Shown: in pieces, positions 54,785 to 63,867 of the stretch
Layout: every line of letters starts with the position of its first letter
How positions within the stretch are numbered: the first letter of the stretch is position 1
Assembly: GCA_038144425.1 (NCBI GenBank)
Contig: JAYQNS010000004.1
Coordinates: 620,001 to 684,000 of the forward strand
DNA from: Salivita marina
Lineage (GTDB): Bacteria; Pseudomonadota; Gammaproteobacteria; Pseudomonadales; Azotimanducaceae
Reading direction: 5' to 3'
Length of the DNA: 64,000 bases
Notes under the pieces: model-generated
Databases searched by the model: none
What the model saw: the letters and a program-made list of their open reading frames with translations, nothing else
What the model was told of the DNA's origin: nothing
Program-made: the position numbers and the translations under genes

Positions 54785-56032
54785 TCATCGTCGGTAAACC
54801 CCAGCAAATACAGTAGGCCGTCGAGGCCAAGGGTGGAAATGGCATGGCTTGCCCGAGCCCGCACCAGGGGCTTCGCCCGGTAGGCAATGCCCAGCCCCGC
54901 CGCGGCCAGCATGGGAAGATCGTTCGCGCCGTCGCCGATGGCGATCACCTGCTCAAGGGCCAGCCCTTCCTGCGCCGCCAGGGCCTGAAGGAGCTCCGCC
55001 TTCCGCGCTCCGTCGACGATGGGGCGCGCCACCGCGCCCGTCACCACGCCATCGTCCATGGGCAACTCATTGGCAAAAACGTAGTCGATACCCAGCCGGG
55101 CCTTCAGCTGTTCCCCAAAAAATTGGAAACCGCCGCTGATGATGGCGGTTTTGTAGCCCAAACGATGAAGCGCGTTCACCAAGCGCTCGGCGCCCTCCGA
55201 CAGGGGCAGGGCCTTAGCGATCTCATCCAGCGCAGCTTCCGGAAGGCCCTAAGCAGGATCAGCCCCCGCGAGCCCGGAAGCTCTCCTGAAAGTCGAGCTC
55301 CCCGCGCATGGCTTGTTCCGTGATCGCGGCCACGGCGTCCCCCACCCCGGCCCGGCGGGCCAGCTCATCGATCACTTCCGTCTCGATGAGCGTGGAGTCC
55401 ATGTCGAAGGCCACGAGGCGCCGGTTCCGCCGGTAGACATCGTCCCGCTGCACGGCCACGTCGAGGTCAAAGCGTTGCGCGACCTCTAGCATCGCCGCGC
55501 GCAGCTCAGCCTGATCGGTGCTGCCACGGAGGGCAAACTCCACGCAAGCTCGGGGCTGCTGGGTAGCCTGGGCCGCCGCCGGGGAGGACAGGCGGCGAAG
55601 CGCCTCCACCCGAAGGCCAAGGGCTGCGAGGGGCGCGGTGAGGGCAGCGAATTCCAATGCGCCCAGGCGCCGGGCCAGCACGGTCACAATGATTCTGGGT
55701 TCTTGAAGGGCCTGGGCCCAACGGTCCCAGGCGCCGGCGGTGAGCTCCGCGGAGCTCACGCGCGCACCCAGGGGCTCGAGGGCCGCTTCAAGGGCCTGCT
55801 GCACCGGCGCAAAGGCATCCTCGGTGGCCTCGTGCACCAGGGTCAGCAGTACCTGGCCCTGAAGCACGCTCTGGGACACGTCATTAAGGGCCACCCCCTG
55901 TTCCGCCAATATCGCGCAGACGGTGGACAGCAGGGCAGGGTGCTCGGGGCCCCTAACGGTCAGCACAGCACGGGGCGCATTCACGTACAAAGTTCTCCCT
56001 GTTTCCCCATAGTAGTCAGCATTCCGACCCAC
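54772..56032 (-). pseudogene. serB: Phosphoserine phosphatase SerB, disrupted in the cap region
   Basis: The 5' frame (56032 or GTG 55984 down to 55259) has an ACT-like N-terminal part and the HAD motif I FDMDSTLIETEVIDELAR, then ends DFQESFRARGG-stop (TGA 55259-55261). The 3' frame starts after a TAG at 55249-55251 with GLPEAALDEIA and carries motif II (TAIISGG), KAELLQAL and GDGANDLPML. The gap from the Arg to GLP is 19 bases where 15 are usual, and one edit cannot remove both problems. The enzyme makes serine from phosphoserine. The lesion may be real. Confidence 0.85.
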
Positions 56033-56043
56033 GAGCTCAGTAC

Positions 56044-56089
56044 GGTGTTTTTACAACACCCGCCGCCAGCGGATATTCAGCGATATCCG
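56044..56089. promoter_or_regulatory. Two inverted repeats upstream of serB
   Basis: GGTGTT/AACACC around a five-base loop (56044-56060) and CGGATAT/ATATCCG around TCAGCG (56070-56089). They lie in the 101 bp between the DUF418 and serB coding regions, on the upstream side of serB. They could be operator sites; the first could also be a DUF418 terminator, but has no T-run beyond it on that strand. Confidence 0.4.
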
Positions 56090-56133
56090 ACGATGTATTT
56101 GGCGGACGGTTACGGGCGCTAGTTGGGCGAGCG

Positions 56134-57425
56134 CTACCGTTTGATCGAGGGTGCCGAGCCATAGGTTAAGGCTCGCCAAACCCACTCCAAGGGGCCAAAG
56201 CGATACCGCTCCAGCCAGAACGCGCTAAACCACATCTGGAAAACCCAGATGGCGATGACCACGCCGTACAGTTCAACACGCTGCCAGTCCCCCAGAAGCC
56301 CAAAGCCGAGACCGGTAAAGATCACTGCGCAAATCAGCGACTGCATGAGGTAGTTGGCATTTGTCGCCATCCGGCCCACCACCGCAAGTCGGCTGGTGAA
56401 TGCAGCCCGTTCGATTGGCAAATTAGACATAACAAGCCGATATACCCCAGTGCCATGGCCATACGGCCGAGATGGTAGGTCGGCTGCATTTGCGCGAAGG
56501 TCGCAAACACGTCGAAGTTGCTTGAAATGGCTCGATTGATCTCGTACCCATTGATCAACAATCCCAGTGCGATACCCACCACCATAAGCTTGGTATAAAG
56601 CGCTCGACTTCGAGTGGCCTGTAACACCCCGGTCTTGTAGAGCGCCATGCCTAACATCATCATGGCAAGCGCATCCCACAACAAAAATACAGGCAGTACA
56701 AAAGCATAAACCTCAGCATTCTGGCCGGCAGTCCAGCTGAACACGCTCAGATAACTGTCGGTGCGCGCCGCAATCTCTGCTTTCACATCACTATCGTTCA
56801 GTTCAAAGTCACTAATAAAGTCTAACCAACTCTGGGCGGTTTCTTGGTCAACTTTGCTTATCTCATCACCGCTTGCCTCCGCGGCGACGACTCGCTGGTG
56901 CGCCTTCTCTGCTTCGCCTAAACCAAAGGCCATCATGGCATGAAGCAGTGACATCAAAAGAATCAGAATTCCCGCCAGGGTGAACAAGGATTTGGCTGAC
57001 CGGTTACGCGCCAAGTACAGCAATGCGCCGGCCACCGCATATACCACGAGAATGTCGCCGCTCCACACCAGGATGTAGGCGTTAACAAAACCGAACATCA
57101 GCAACCAGAAGGTTCGTTTGTAATGAACCCAGCCGGCTTTAGTGTCCGTGAAAAGCACGACGCCGGCGCCGAACAAAATCGAGAACAGGCAGCGCATGGC
57201 GCCCTCGGCGAACAGCTCTACCGTCAACCAGCCGCCGATATTTAAGGCGCTGGAACCTATCAAGTCGAAGCCCGGGTTCGAATAGGAGGGGGATAACATG
57301 CCGAACCCGATAATGTTGAGTAGCAAGATACCGAGCAGCGCAAAGCCGCGAAGAACGTCGAGAGATTCGATCCGACTGGCTTCGGTTGTGGGTGGCGTAG
57401 TTTGGAATGGACCGGCTTCCGACAT
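56134..57425 (-). pseudogene. DUF418 membrane protein, frameshifted, low GC
   Basis: Two frames encode a 430-residue DUF418 protein (YeiB-like). Frame one from 57425 has SRIESLDVLRGFALLGILLL and many membrane helices and fails near 56420 after ALGYIGLLCLI; frame two continues as ERAAFTSRLAVVGRMATNAN with YLMQSL and ends WRALTYGS. One missing base restores it. Its G+C is about 45-52 percent by counting two lines, well below its neighbours, and codon use is different, so it looks acquired. The function of DUF418 is unknown. Confidence 0.8.
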
Positions 57426-57836
57426 AACACCTCCTTCCTTCGCTAGCTTAGCGTTTAAAGCGTCAGATGTCGTGATGGGTGAACAGGTATGAGCATCATG
57501 AAGATGGTCGGAGTACTAGATTTCAGGGCCTTTGTTTCGTCTGAAGATTTTGCCGTTAGGTTGAAAGCAGCGGACTCATTGAATCTCTTGGCATTCTGGC
57601 AAAACCGCCCGAAAGCCAACCCTGGAGGCAAAAGGTGCTTTACCTCTGGGACCCAGCCGGTGCGCTTTGGCATAACGCGCAACCCCTTTCTTACCTCAAT
57701 CCAAAAAATTGCCTTTGAAAGTTGAAAATCTGCGTGACTGTTCGAACGCCCCGAAAGATGGGGCTGCAGCCCCGGGGCGGACTCACTACACTCTGCTTAG
57801 GGCTTAGAGCCTGAAGCTAGCTAACCCAAGGAAGCC
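57426..57836. other. Low-GC stretch without a convincing gene
   Basis: About 410 bp between DUF418 and the next gene. Short open frames exist on both strands (57489-57725 plus, 57455-57682 minus) but neither resembles anything I know, and they overlap each other. Base composition is like DUF418 until about 57740, then GC-rich again. A perfect 14-base palindrome GGGGCTGCAGCCCC lies at 57760-57773. A promoter for the following gene is expected here. Confidence 0.5.
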
Positions 57837-59144
57837 ATGACCCCTTTTGTTACCCGTTGCGCCCTGGCGGGCGGCCTTGCGACGGCCCTCGTGTTGGCGA
57901 TCGCCCTTACCGCGAGCGGCTGGGCCTACGATGCTGACCATAAGGCCCTTCGGAGCACCTATGGCAGCACCCTGGCGGAGCAGCTTGCTGCCAGCGCCAT
58001 CGACCCGCTCCTCGCGAATGAGGCGCTGCGGCTTACCTCTCTTAGTCAGGAAATGAGTCAGCTTTCCGGGGTCGCCTGGGCCGCCCTCTACGATCTCGAC
58101 GGGCGGCGCCTCGCCGGCGGCGAGGGCGCCCCCGCGCAGGCCCCAGAGGCCGATGGGGAGACACGCTTTCAACAGCCGCTGATATTTGGGCGCGAGGCCC
58201 TCGGCAGGGCTGTGGTCGCCCTCCCTACCCTAAGCGCTGAGCGCCAGGGCCCTAGCGCTACCTTTGCCGTGGCCGCAGGACTCATTGTCCTCCTCACCTT
58301 CCTCAGCGGCCTGCTAGGCCACCGCGCAGAACTGCGGCTGCAGCAGCTGCGCCAACGCCTGGAAGCAAAGCTTGGGCGTACCGTCGCCCCCGGGGATCCG
58401 CTTCAAGCCCTTATCCAGCTGATCGATCCGCCCCAGCAAATCGTGCGCGCCCCAGAGCCAGGGAAGCTGCCCGAGGCTTCAACACTTGAGGGCGACGAAG
58501 AAGGCATTGGAGAAGAGCAGCAGGACCAGGCCTACCTGCTGGTGATCAATCTCTTTAACCAAAGCCAGCTAAGCCCCCAGGCGCGGCAAACCCTGTTCGC
58601 CCAGCTGGGCCAGGCCCTCGAAAGCCAGCTAGCGGGCACAACCGGGCGCCGGGGCTTCCTCGCAGGCACGGGGATGGTGGTTCTGCTACCGCAACGTTCC
58701 AGCAGCCTTGACCCAGCCCTTGAGGCCATAGAACGCAGCTTAGCCTTGCAGCGGGCCGCCCAGGGGGCCCTGGCGGACGGGGACATTCCGGCGGAGCTAC
58801 GCTTTGGGCTCGAGCGCCTTGAAGACGAACATGCGGCCACCGCAAATCCCGAGACCCTGCTGACCACGGCAAGGGACGCGGTCTATCGAACCATCACGCT
58901 CGCGGCCCTGGCCCGACCAGGAAGCCTGGTGATTGGAGATGCGGTGATGCGCGCCGTCGACGAGGTGGCGGGGCTCGAAGCCGAAGCGGTGGCCGCCAGC
59001 GCCTTGGCAGCCCTGGGCGCCCAGGACCCGGCTTGGCGCGTCGCCGACCGGCCAGCGTCGAGGCCCCCAGCCTCCGCCGACTGGGACCCAAAGGCCGGCG
59101 AAGAGGGGCATGGAGAAGAGGGACATGGAGAAGAGGCGCCTTAA
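57837..59144 (+). CDS. YtjB/AhpA-like membrane protein
   Basis: A 435-residue protein with an N-terminal membrane helix (about 8-28), a periplasmic segment of about 110 residues, a second helix (about 140-160) and a large cytoplasmic part. The layout and position near serB and parC match the AhpA/YtjB (SMP) family of gammaproteobacteria. The extreme C-terminus repeats EEGHG twice, rich in His and Glu. The function is unknown. Confidence 0.65.
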   Translation: MTPFVTRCALAGGLATALVLAIALTASGWAYDADHKALRSTYGSTLAEQLAASAIDPLLANEALRLTSLSQEMSQLSGVAWAALYDLDGRRLAGGEGAPAQAPEADGETRFQQPLIFGREALGRAVVALPTLSAERQGPSATFAVAAGLIVLLTFLSGLLGHRAELRLQQLRQRLEAKLGRTVAPGDPLQALIQLIDPPQQIVRAPEPGKLPEASTLEGDEEGIGEEQQDQAYLLVINLFNQSQLSPQARQTLFAQLGQALESQLAGTTGRRGFLAGTGMVVLLPQRSSSLDPALEAIERSLALQRAAQGALADGDIPAELRFGLERLEDEHAATANPETLLTTARDAVYRTITLAALARPGSLVIGDAVMRAVDEVAGLEAEAVAASALAALGAQDPAWRVADRPASRPPASADWDPKAGEEGHGEEGHGEEAP

Positions 59145-61396
59145 ACGCGCTCGATCCGGTCCACTCGCTGGAAGCCTCGGGGGAGACGCTGCCCCCGGCG
59201 CGCCCGTTCTCCGCGATAGGCATCGAGGTCACTGGTCTTCATATTCAGATAGCGCGCCCCCGCATGAACACGAAGGACCCCATCGGCCGGGAGCGCGACT
59301 ACCCCACGAAGCACCTCTTCCCCGCTAACTACGCTGGCCTTGGGAAGGCTCAAAATCTTGTTGCCCTTGCCCCGGGCCAGCGCCGGCAATTCGGAAACGG
59401 GGAAAACCAGCATGCGCCCAGCGCTCGACACCGCCGCCAGAAGATCCGATTCCGGCGCCTCCACCCGCTGCGGCGGCAGCACCAAGGCGCCCTCTGGGAG
59501 GGTGAGCACGGCTTTCCCGGCCTTCTGCTTTCCGACCAAATCTCCAAGACGGCAGAGGAAGCCATAGCCTGCGCTCGAGGCCATCAGAACCGTGCTGTCC
59601 GCAGGACCCATCATGACCCCCGCAAAGCTGGCGCCAGAGGGGACCGTGAGGCGCCCCGTGAGGGGCTCTCCTTGGCTTCGGGCGCTCGGAAGGCCGTGGG
59701 CGGGAAGGGTGTAGGCGCGCCCCGTGGAATCAAAGACAACTAAAGGTTCGTTGCTTCTCCCCCGCGCCATGTGCGCGAACTGATCGCCACTGCGATAGGC
59801 GAGTTCCCGGGGATCGAGCTCATGGCCCTTGGCGGCCCGTACCCATCCCATCTCGGACACGATGACCGTAATGGGCTCGGAGGACAGGCGCTCTTCTTCG
59901 GTAAAGGCTCGAGCCTCCTCGCCCGTGACCAGAGGCGACCGGCGGTCATCACCGTAGCGCTCCGCCGCCTCCGCCAGCTCCTTGCGCATGAGGGTCCGTA
60001 GGCGCCGGGGGGACCCAAGGGTTTTTCCGAGATCGTCCTGCTCGGCCAGGAGCGCCTTTTGTTCCCCCTCGATGCGAATCTGCTCAAGGCGCGCTAACTG
60101 CCGCAGCCGCAGCTCCAGTATGGCGTTGGCCTGGGCTTCCGTGAGAGAAAAGCGGGCCATGAGCGCCGCCTTCGGAGAATCGGCCTCCCGGACAATTTTG
60201 ATGACCTCGTCGACGTTGAGATAGGCAACGAGCAGCGCGTCGAGCACATGAAGCCGCTCGGCGATACGGTCGAAGCGATGCTGAAGCCGGCGCCGCACCG
60301 TGGCTTCCCGGAAGGTTAACCACTCCGCCAAAAGGGCCTTCAGGCCCCGCACCCCGGGCCGTCCGTCGAGGCCCAGGACATTCATATTCACCCGGTAGCT
60401 CCGCTCCAGGTCCGTGGTCGCGAAGAGGTGGCTCATGAGCCGGTCCGTGTCGATGCGCTTGCTCTTCGGCACCAGCACAAGCCGCAGAGGGTTCTCGTGA
60501 TCGGACTCGTCCCGAAGATCCACGAGCATGGGCAGCTTTTTCGCCGTCATCTGCTGCGCGATCTGCTCGAGCACTCGGGCCGGAGAGCTCTGCTGGGGCA
60601 GGGCCGTAACAACGATCTCTCCCTCCTCCAGATGCCAGACCGCCCGGGCTCGCACGCTGCCCCGGCCCGTCTCATAGATCGTCTTGAGCTCCTCCGGCGG
60701 GGTGATGATCTGCGCCGCCGTCGGGAAGTCGGGGCCCTGCACAAAGGCGAGGAGGTCTTCCGTTTCCGCCTTCGGATTCTCGAGAAGATGCTGGGCCGCC
60801 GCCGCCACCTCCCGGGCGTTGTGCGGGGGAATATCCGTGGCCATGCCCACGGCAATTCCCGTCGCGCCGTTCAATAACACCACGGGAAGCCGAGCTGGCA
60901 GGGTTTTGGGCTCGTCGAGGGTGCCATCGAAGTTGGGTACCCAGTCCACGGTCCCCTGGCCGAGCTCATCGAGCAGCAGCTCCGCAAACCGCGTCAGCCG
61001 CGCCTCCGTATAGCGCATGGCCGCGAAGGATTTGGGGTCGTCCGGAGCGCCCCAATTCCCTTGCCCATCCACGAGGGGATAGCGATAGGAAAAGGGCTGG
61101 GCCATAAGCACCATGGCCTCGTAGCAGGCGCTATCTCCATGGGGATGGAACTTTCCGAGCACATCCCCGATCGTGCGCGCCGACTTCGCGTACTTAGCCG
61201 TGGCGTTTAGCCCCAGCTCACTCATGGCGTAAACGATGCGCCGTTGCACGGGCTTCATGCCGTCGCCAACGTGGGGCAAGGCCCGGTCGTTGATGACGTA
61301 CATGGAGTAGTCGAGGTAAGCCCGCTCGGTATAGCTTCGGAGCGGCACTCGCTCAAAGCCGCCATCGGTCGCCGGCACCATGGTTTCGTCGGTCAT
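59141..61396 (-). CDS. parC: DNA topoisomerase IV subunit A
   Basis: A 751-residue ParC. The quinolone region reads HPHGDSACYEAM (Ser80/Glu84 type, wild-type-like); AAMRYTEARL carries the catalytic Tyr; the PPHN motif GMATDIPPHN follows. The C-terminal beta-pinwheel blades start about residue 500. It is 13 bp after parE. Confidence 0.97.
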   Translation of the reverse strand: MTDETMVPATDGGFERVPLRSYTERAYLDYSMYVINDRALPHVGDGMKPVQRRIVYAMSELGLNATAKYAKSARTIGDVLGKFHPHGDSACYEAMVLMAQPFSYRYPLVDGQGNWGAPDDPKSFAAMRYTEARLTRFAELLLDELGQGTVDWVPNFDGTLDEPKTLPARLPVVLLNGATGIAVGMATDIPPHNAREVAAAAQHLLENPKAETEDLLAFVQGPDFPTAAQIITPPEELKTIYETGRGSVRARAVWHLEEGEIVVTALPQQSSPARVLEQIAQQMTAKKLPMLVDLRDESDHENPLRLVLVPKSKRIDTDRLMSHLFATTDLERSYRVNMNVLGLDGRPGVRGLKALLAEWLTFREATVRRRLQHRFDRIAERLHVLDALLVAYLNVDEVIKIVREADSPKAALMARFSLTEAQANAILELRLRQLARLEQIRIEGEQKALLAEQDDLGKTLGSPRRLRTLMRKELAEAAERYGDDRRSPLVTGEEARAFTEEERLSSEPITVIVSEMGWVRAAKGHELDPRELAYRSGDQFAHMARGRSNEPLVVFDSTGRAYTLPAHGLPSARSQGEPLTGRLTVPSGASFAGVMMGPADSTVLMASSAGYGFLCRLGDLVGKQKAGKAVLTLPEGALVLPPQRVEAPESDLLAAVSSAGRMLVFPVSELPALARGKGNKILSLPKASVVSGEEVLRGVVALPADGVLRVHAGARYLNMKTSDLDAYRGERARRGQRLPRGFQRVDRIERV

Positions 61397-61409
61397 GCGC
61401 GTTCCTTAG

Positions 61410-63308
61410 CTAGCGGTCGAGTTCAGCTTGATCGCCCTTAGCCTCAAGCCAAGCCCGACGATCGCTGGCCCGCTTCCGCGCGAGCAACATATCCATGAGT
61501 TCCCGGGTTTCCGCGTCCGAGTCCACGGTGAGCTGCACGAGGCGTCGGGTATCCGAGGCCATGGTGGTTTCCCGGAGCTGCATGGGATTCATTTCCCCCA
61601 GGCCCTTGAAGCGCTGCACCTGGATTTTGCCGCGCTTTGGCTCGGCCTCAAGCTGAGCGAGGCGCGCGTCCCGTTCGCTGGCATCAAGGGCGTAATAAAC
61701 CGTTTTGCCCTGGTCGATGCGGTAGAGGGGCGGCATGGCCACGAAGACCCGCCCCGCTTCTACGAGGGCCGGGAAGTGACGCAGGAAGAGAGCACAAAGC
61801 AGGGTCGCAATGTGGAGCCCGTCGGAATCGGCGTCAGCGAGGATGCAGACCTTGCCGTAGCGTAGCCCTGAGAGATCGCGGCTTCCCGGATCGACCCCAA
61901 GGGCCACGGCAATGTCGTGCACTTCCTGGCTGGCGAGCACCTCCGCGGGGGCTACCTCCCAGGTGTTCAGAATCTTCCCGCGCAGAGGCATGACCGCCTG
62001 GAAGCTCCGATCCCGGGCCTGCTTTGCCGAGCCCCCGGCGGAGTCCCCCTCCACGAGGAAGAGTTCCCCCCGCTCGAGATCGTCACTGCTGCAGTCCGCG
62101 AGCTTGCCGGGCAGCGCCGGGCCCGCGGTAATGCGCTTTCGTGCCACCTTTTTGACAGCCTGGAGCCGGCGCTGGGCACTGCGAATGGCGAGCTCAGCGA
62201 GGGCTTCTCCCTCTGCGGTGTGCTGGTTAAGCCATAGGCTGAAGGCATCCCGGGCCACGCTGGTGGCAAAGGCCGCGGCTTGACGGGAGGCCAGCCGCTC
62301 CTTGGTTTGCCCAGAAAATTGAGGCTCCTGCATCTTGTGAGAGAGCACGTAGGCGCAGCGTTCCCAGAGATCCTCCGGAGCCAGCTTGAGCCCCCGGGGC
62401 AGGAGATTGCGGAGTTCGCAGAACTCCCGCAGGGCTTCCGTAAGCCCCGTGCGCAGGCCATTAACGTGGGTCCCCCCCTGAGCCGTAGGGATGAGGTTGA
62501 CGTAGCTTTCCTGCAGCAGCTCCCCCCCTTCCGGCAGCCATTGCACCGCCCAGCTGATGGTCTCAGTCGGGCTGGAGAACTCGTGGCAGAAGGGGCTTTG
62601 GGGACAGCTGGGGAGCCCCTGGGTGCTTTCCTCGAGATAGGCCTTCAGACCGTTCTCGTAGCACCAACGCTGCGGCGGCGAGCCATTCGCTTCGTCCGTG
62701 AAGAGGATTTCGAGGCCTGGACACAGCACGGCCTTGGCCCGCAGTAAATGGGTCAGCCGGCCCCGAGAAATATTGGCCGAATCAAAGAAGCTAGCGTCGG
62801 GCGAAAAGCGCACGGTGGTGCCGGAGCGCCGCCGGGGCGCTTCCTCCACCGCTTCGAGGGCACCCTGGGGCACGCCGCCCTCGAAGCGCTGACGCCAGCG
62901 CTGCCCATCGCGCAGCACCTCAACCTCCAGCCAGCTCGCCAGGGCGTTCACGACCGAAACCCCCACGCCGTGAAGGCCACCGGAAAAGCGGTAATTTTCA
63001 TCGGAAAACTTGCCCCCGGCATGAAGGCGGGTAAGGATCAGCTCGACCCCGGAGACACCGTGCTCCGGGTGCACATCGACGGGCATACCCCGGCCATCGT
63101 CGCGCACGGCGACGGCGCCCCCCTTCTCCAGCACCACCTCGATGCGCCGGGCATGGCCCGCAAGCGCTTCATCGACGCTGTTATCCACCACTTCCTGCAC
63201 CAGGTGGTTGGGCCGGGCCGTGTCCGTGTACATCCCAGGACGTTTACGAACGGGCTCAAGGCCGGTGAGTACCTGGATCGACTCGGCCGAATAGGCTGTT
63301 TTCGCCAT
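61410..63308 (-). CDS. parE: DNA topoisomerase IV subunit B
   Basis: A 632-residue ParE. The GHKL ATPase has EVVDNSVDEALAGHA and GGLHGVGVSVVNALA; the TOPRIM domain has LVEGDSAGGSAKQARDR and CILADADSDGLHI; QRFKGLGEMNPMQL lies near the end. It precedes parC as one unit. CpdA and YqiA, often found between DUF1249 and parE, are missing; only 97 bp separate the genes. Confidence 0.97.
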   Translation of the reverse strand: MAKTAYSAESIQVLTGLEPVRKRPGMYTDTARPNHLVQEVVDNSVDEALAGHARRIEVVLEKGGAVAVRDDGRGMPVDVHPEHGVSGVELILTRLHAGGKFSDENYRFSGGLHGVGVSVVNALASWLEVEVLRDGQRWRQRFEGGVPQGALEAVEEAPRRRSGTTVRFSPDASFFDSANISRGRLTHLLRAKAVLCPGLEILFTDEANGSPPQRWCYENGLKAYLEESTQGLPSCPQSPFCHEFSSPTETISWAVQWLPEGGELLQESYVNLIPTAQGGTHVNGLRTGLTEALREFCELRNLLPRGLKLAPEDLWERCAYVLSHKMQEPQFSGQTKERLASRQAAAFATSVARDAFSLWLNQHTAEGEALAELAIRSAQRRLQAVKKVARKRITAGPALPGKLADCSSDDLERGELFLVEGDSAGGSAKQARDRSFQAVMPLRGKILNTWEVAPAEVLASQEVHDIAVALGVDPGSRDLSGLRYGKVCILADADSDGLHIATLLCALFLRHFPALVEAGRVFVAMPPLYRIDQGKTVYYALDASERDARLAQLEAEPKRGKIQVQRFKGLGEMNPMQLRETTMASDTRRLVQLTVDSDAETRELMDMLLARKRASDRRAWLEAKGDQAELDR

Positions 63309-63405
63309 GACCTTCCTTTCGAGCTAGCGGGTGGATCGGGCGGCGGAGGGATCCCACCGAGAGTCGTGGGGCATGTTACGCCGGTCCTAGGACAGGCCCA
63401 AGCGC

Positions 63406-63864
63406 CTAGGCCCCAAGGGAGAGGGGCTCGGCGTCGATGCCCTGGGCCAAGCAGAGCGCCAGATATTCGCCGAGGAAGGCATTCAGTTGGGCTTTTTCAT
63501 CGGGAAGGCGCATTTGGGCATTGGGATAGGCGTAGCGTGCCTCAAAGCGATCCTGGCCCTGATAGGCCAGCACCTCCGCCGTTTGGCAGTCGTGGTAAAG
63601 GCGCAGGCGCAGCGCAGGCGGGCAAATGAGAGGATGCCAGGCGCTGGCCCCACCCTTGAACTGCACCGCGAGGGTGGTGGTATACGGGGCCCGGTCCTCC
63701 ACCAAAAAGCGCAGCTCCGGGGCCTGGGCGCCCGGCAGCCGCAGCCGCAGCCGGCGCACGTCTTCATCGAAGAGGCTGGGTAAAAGCGCTAGAAGGCGGC
63801 GGTAATTCGCGTCGCATTCCGCCATGTGGCGGCTGAGATCAACGCGGTAGCTCGCCGAGGCCAT
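63406..63864 (-). CDS. DUF1249 (YqiB-like) family protein
   Basis: A 152-residue protein starting MASASYRVDLSRHMAECDAN with NYRRLLALLP and a C-terminal RYAYPNAQMRLPDEKAQLN, patterns of the YqiB/DUF1249 family. It is regularly found upstream of parE in gammaproteobacteria. Its function is not established. It starts three bases after the LD-carboxypeptidase stop. Confidence 0.88.
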   Translation of the reverse strand: MASASYRVDLSRHMAECDANYRRLLALLPSLFDEDVRRLRLRLPGAQAPELRFLVEDRAPYTTTLAVQFKGGASAWHPLICPPALRLRLYHDCQTAEVLAYQGQDRFEARYAYPNAQMRLPDEKAQLNAFLGEYLALCLAQGIDAEPLSLGA

Positions 63865-63867
63865 GGG

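Noticed and set aside
57489..57725. 78-codon plus-strand frame in the low-GC gap
   Set aside because: No resemblance to any family and an overlapping minus frame of equal quality; kept only as part of the unexplained stretch.
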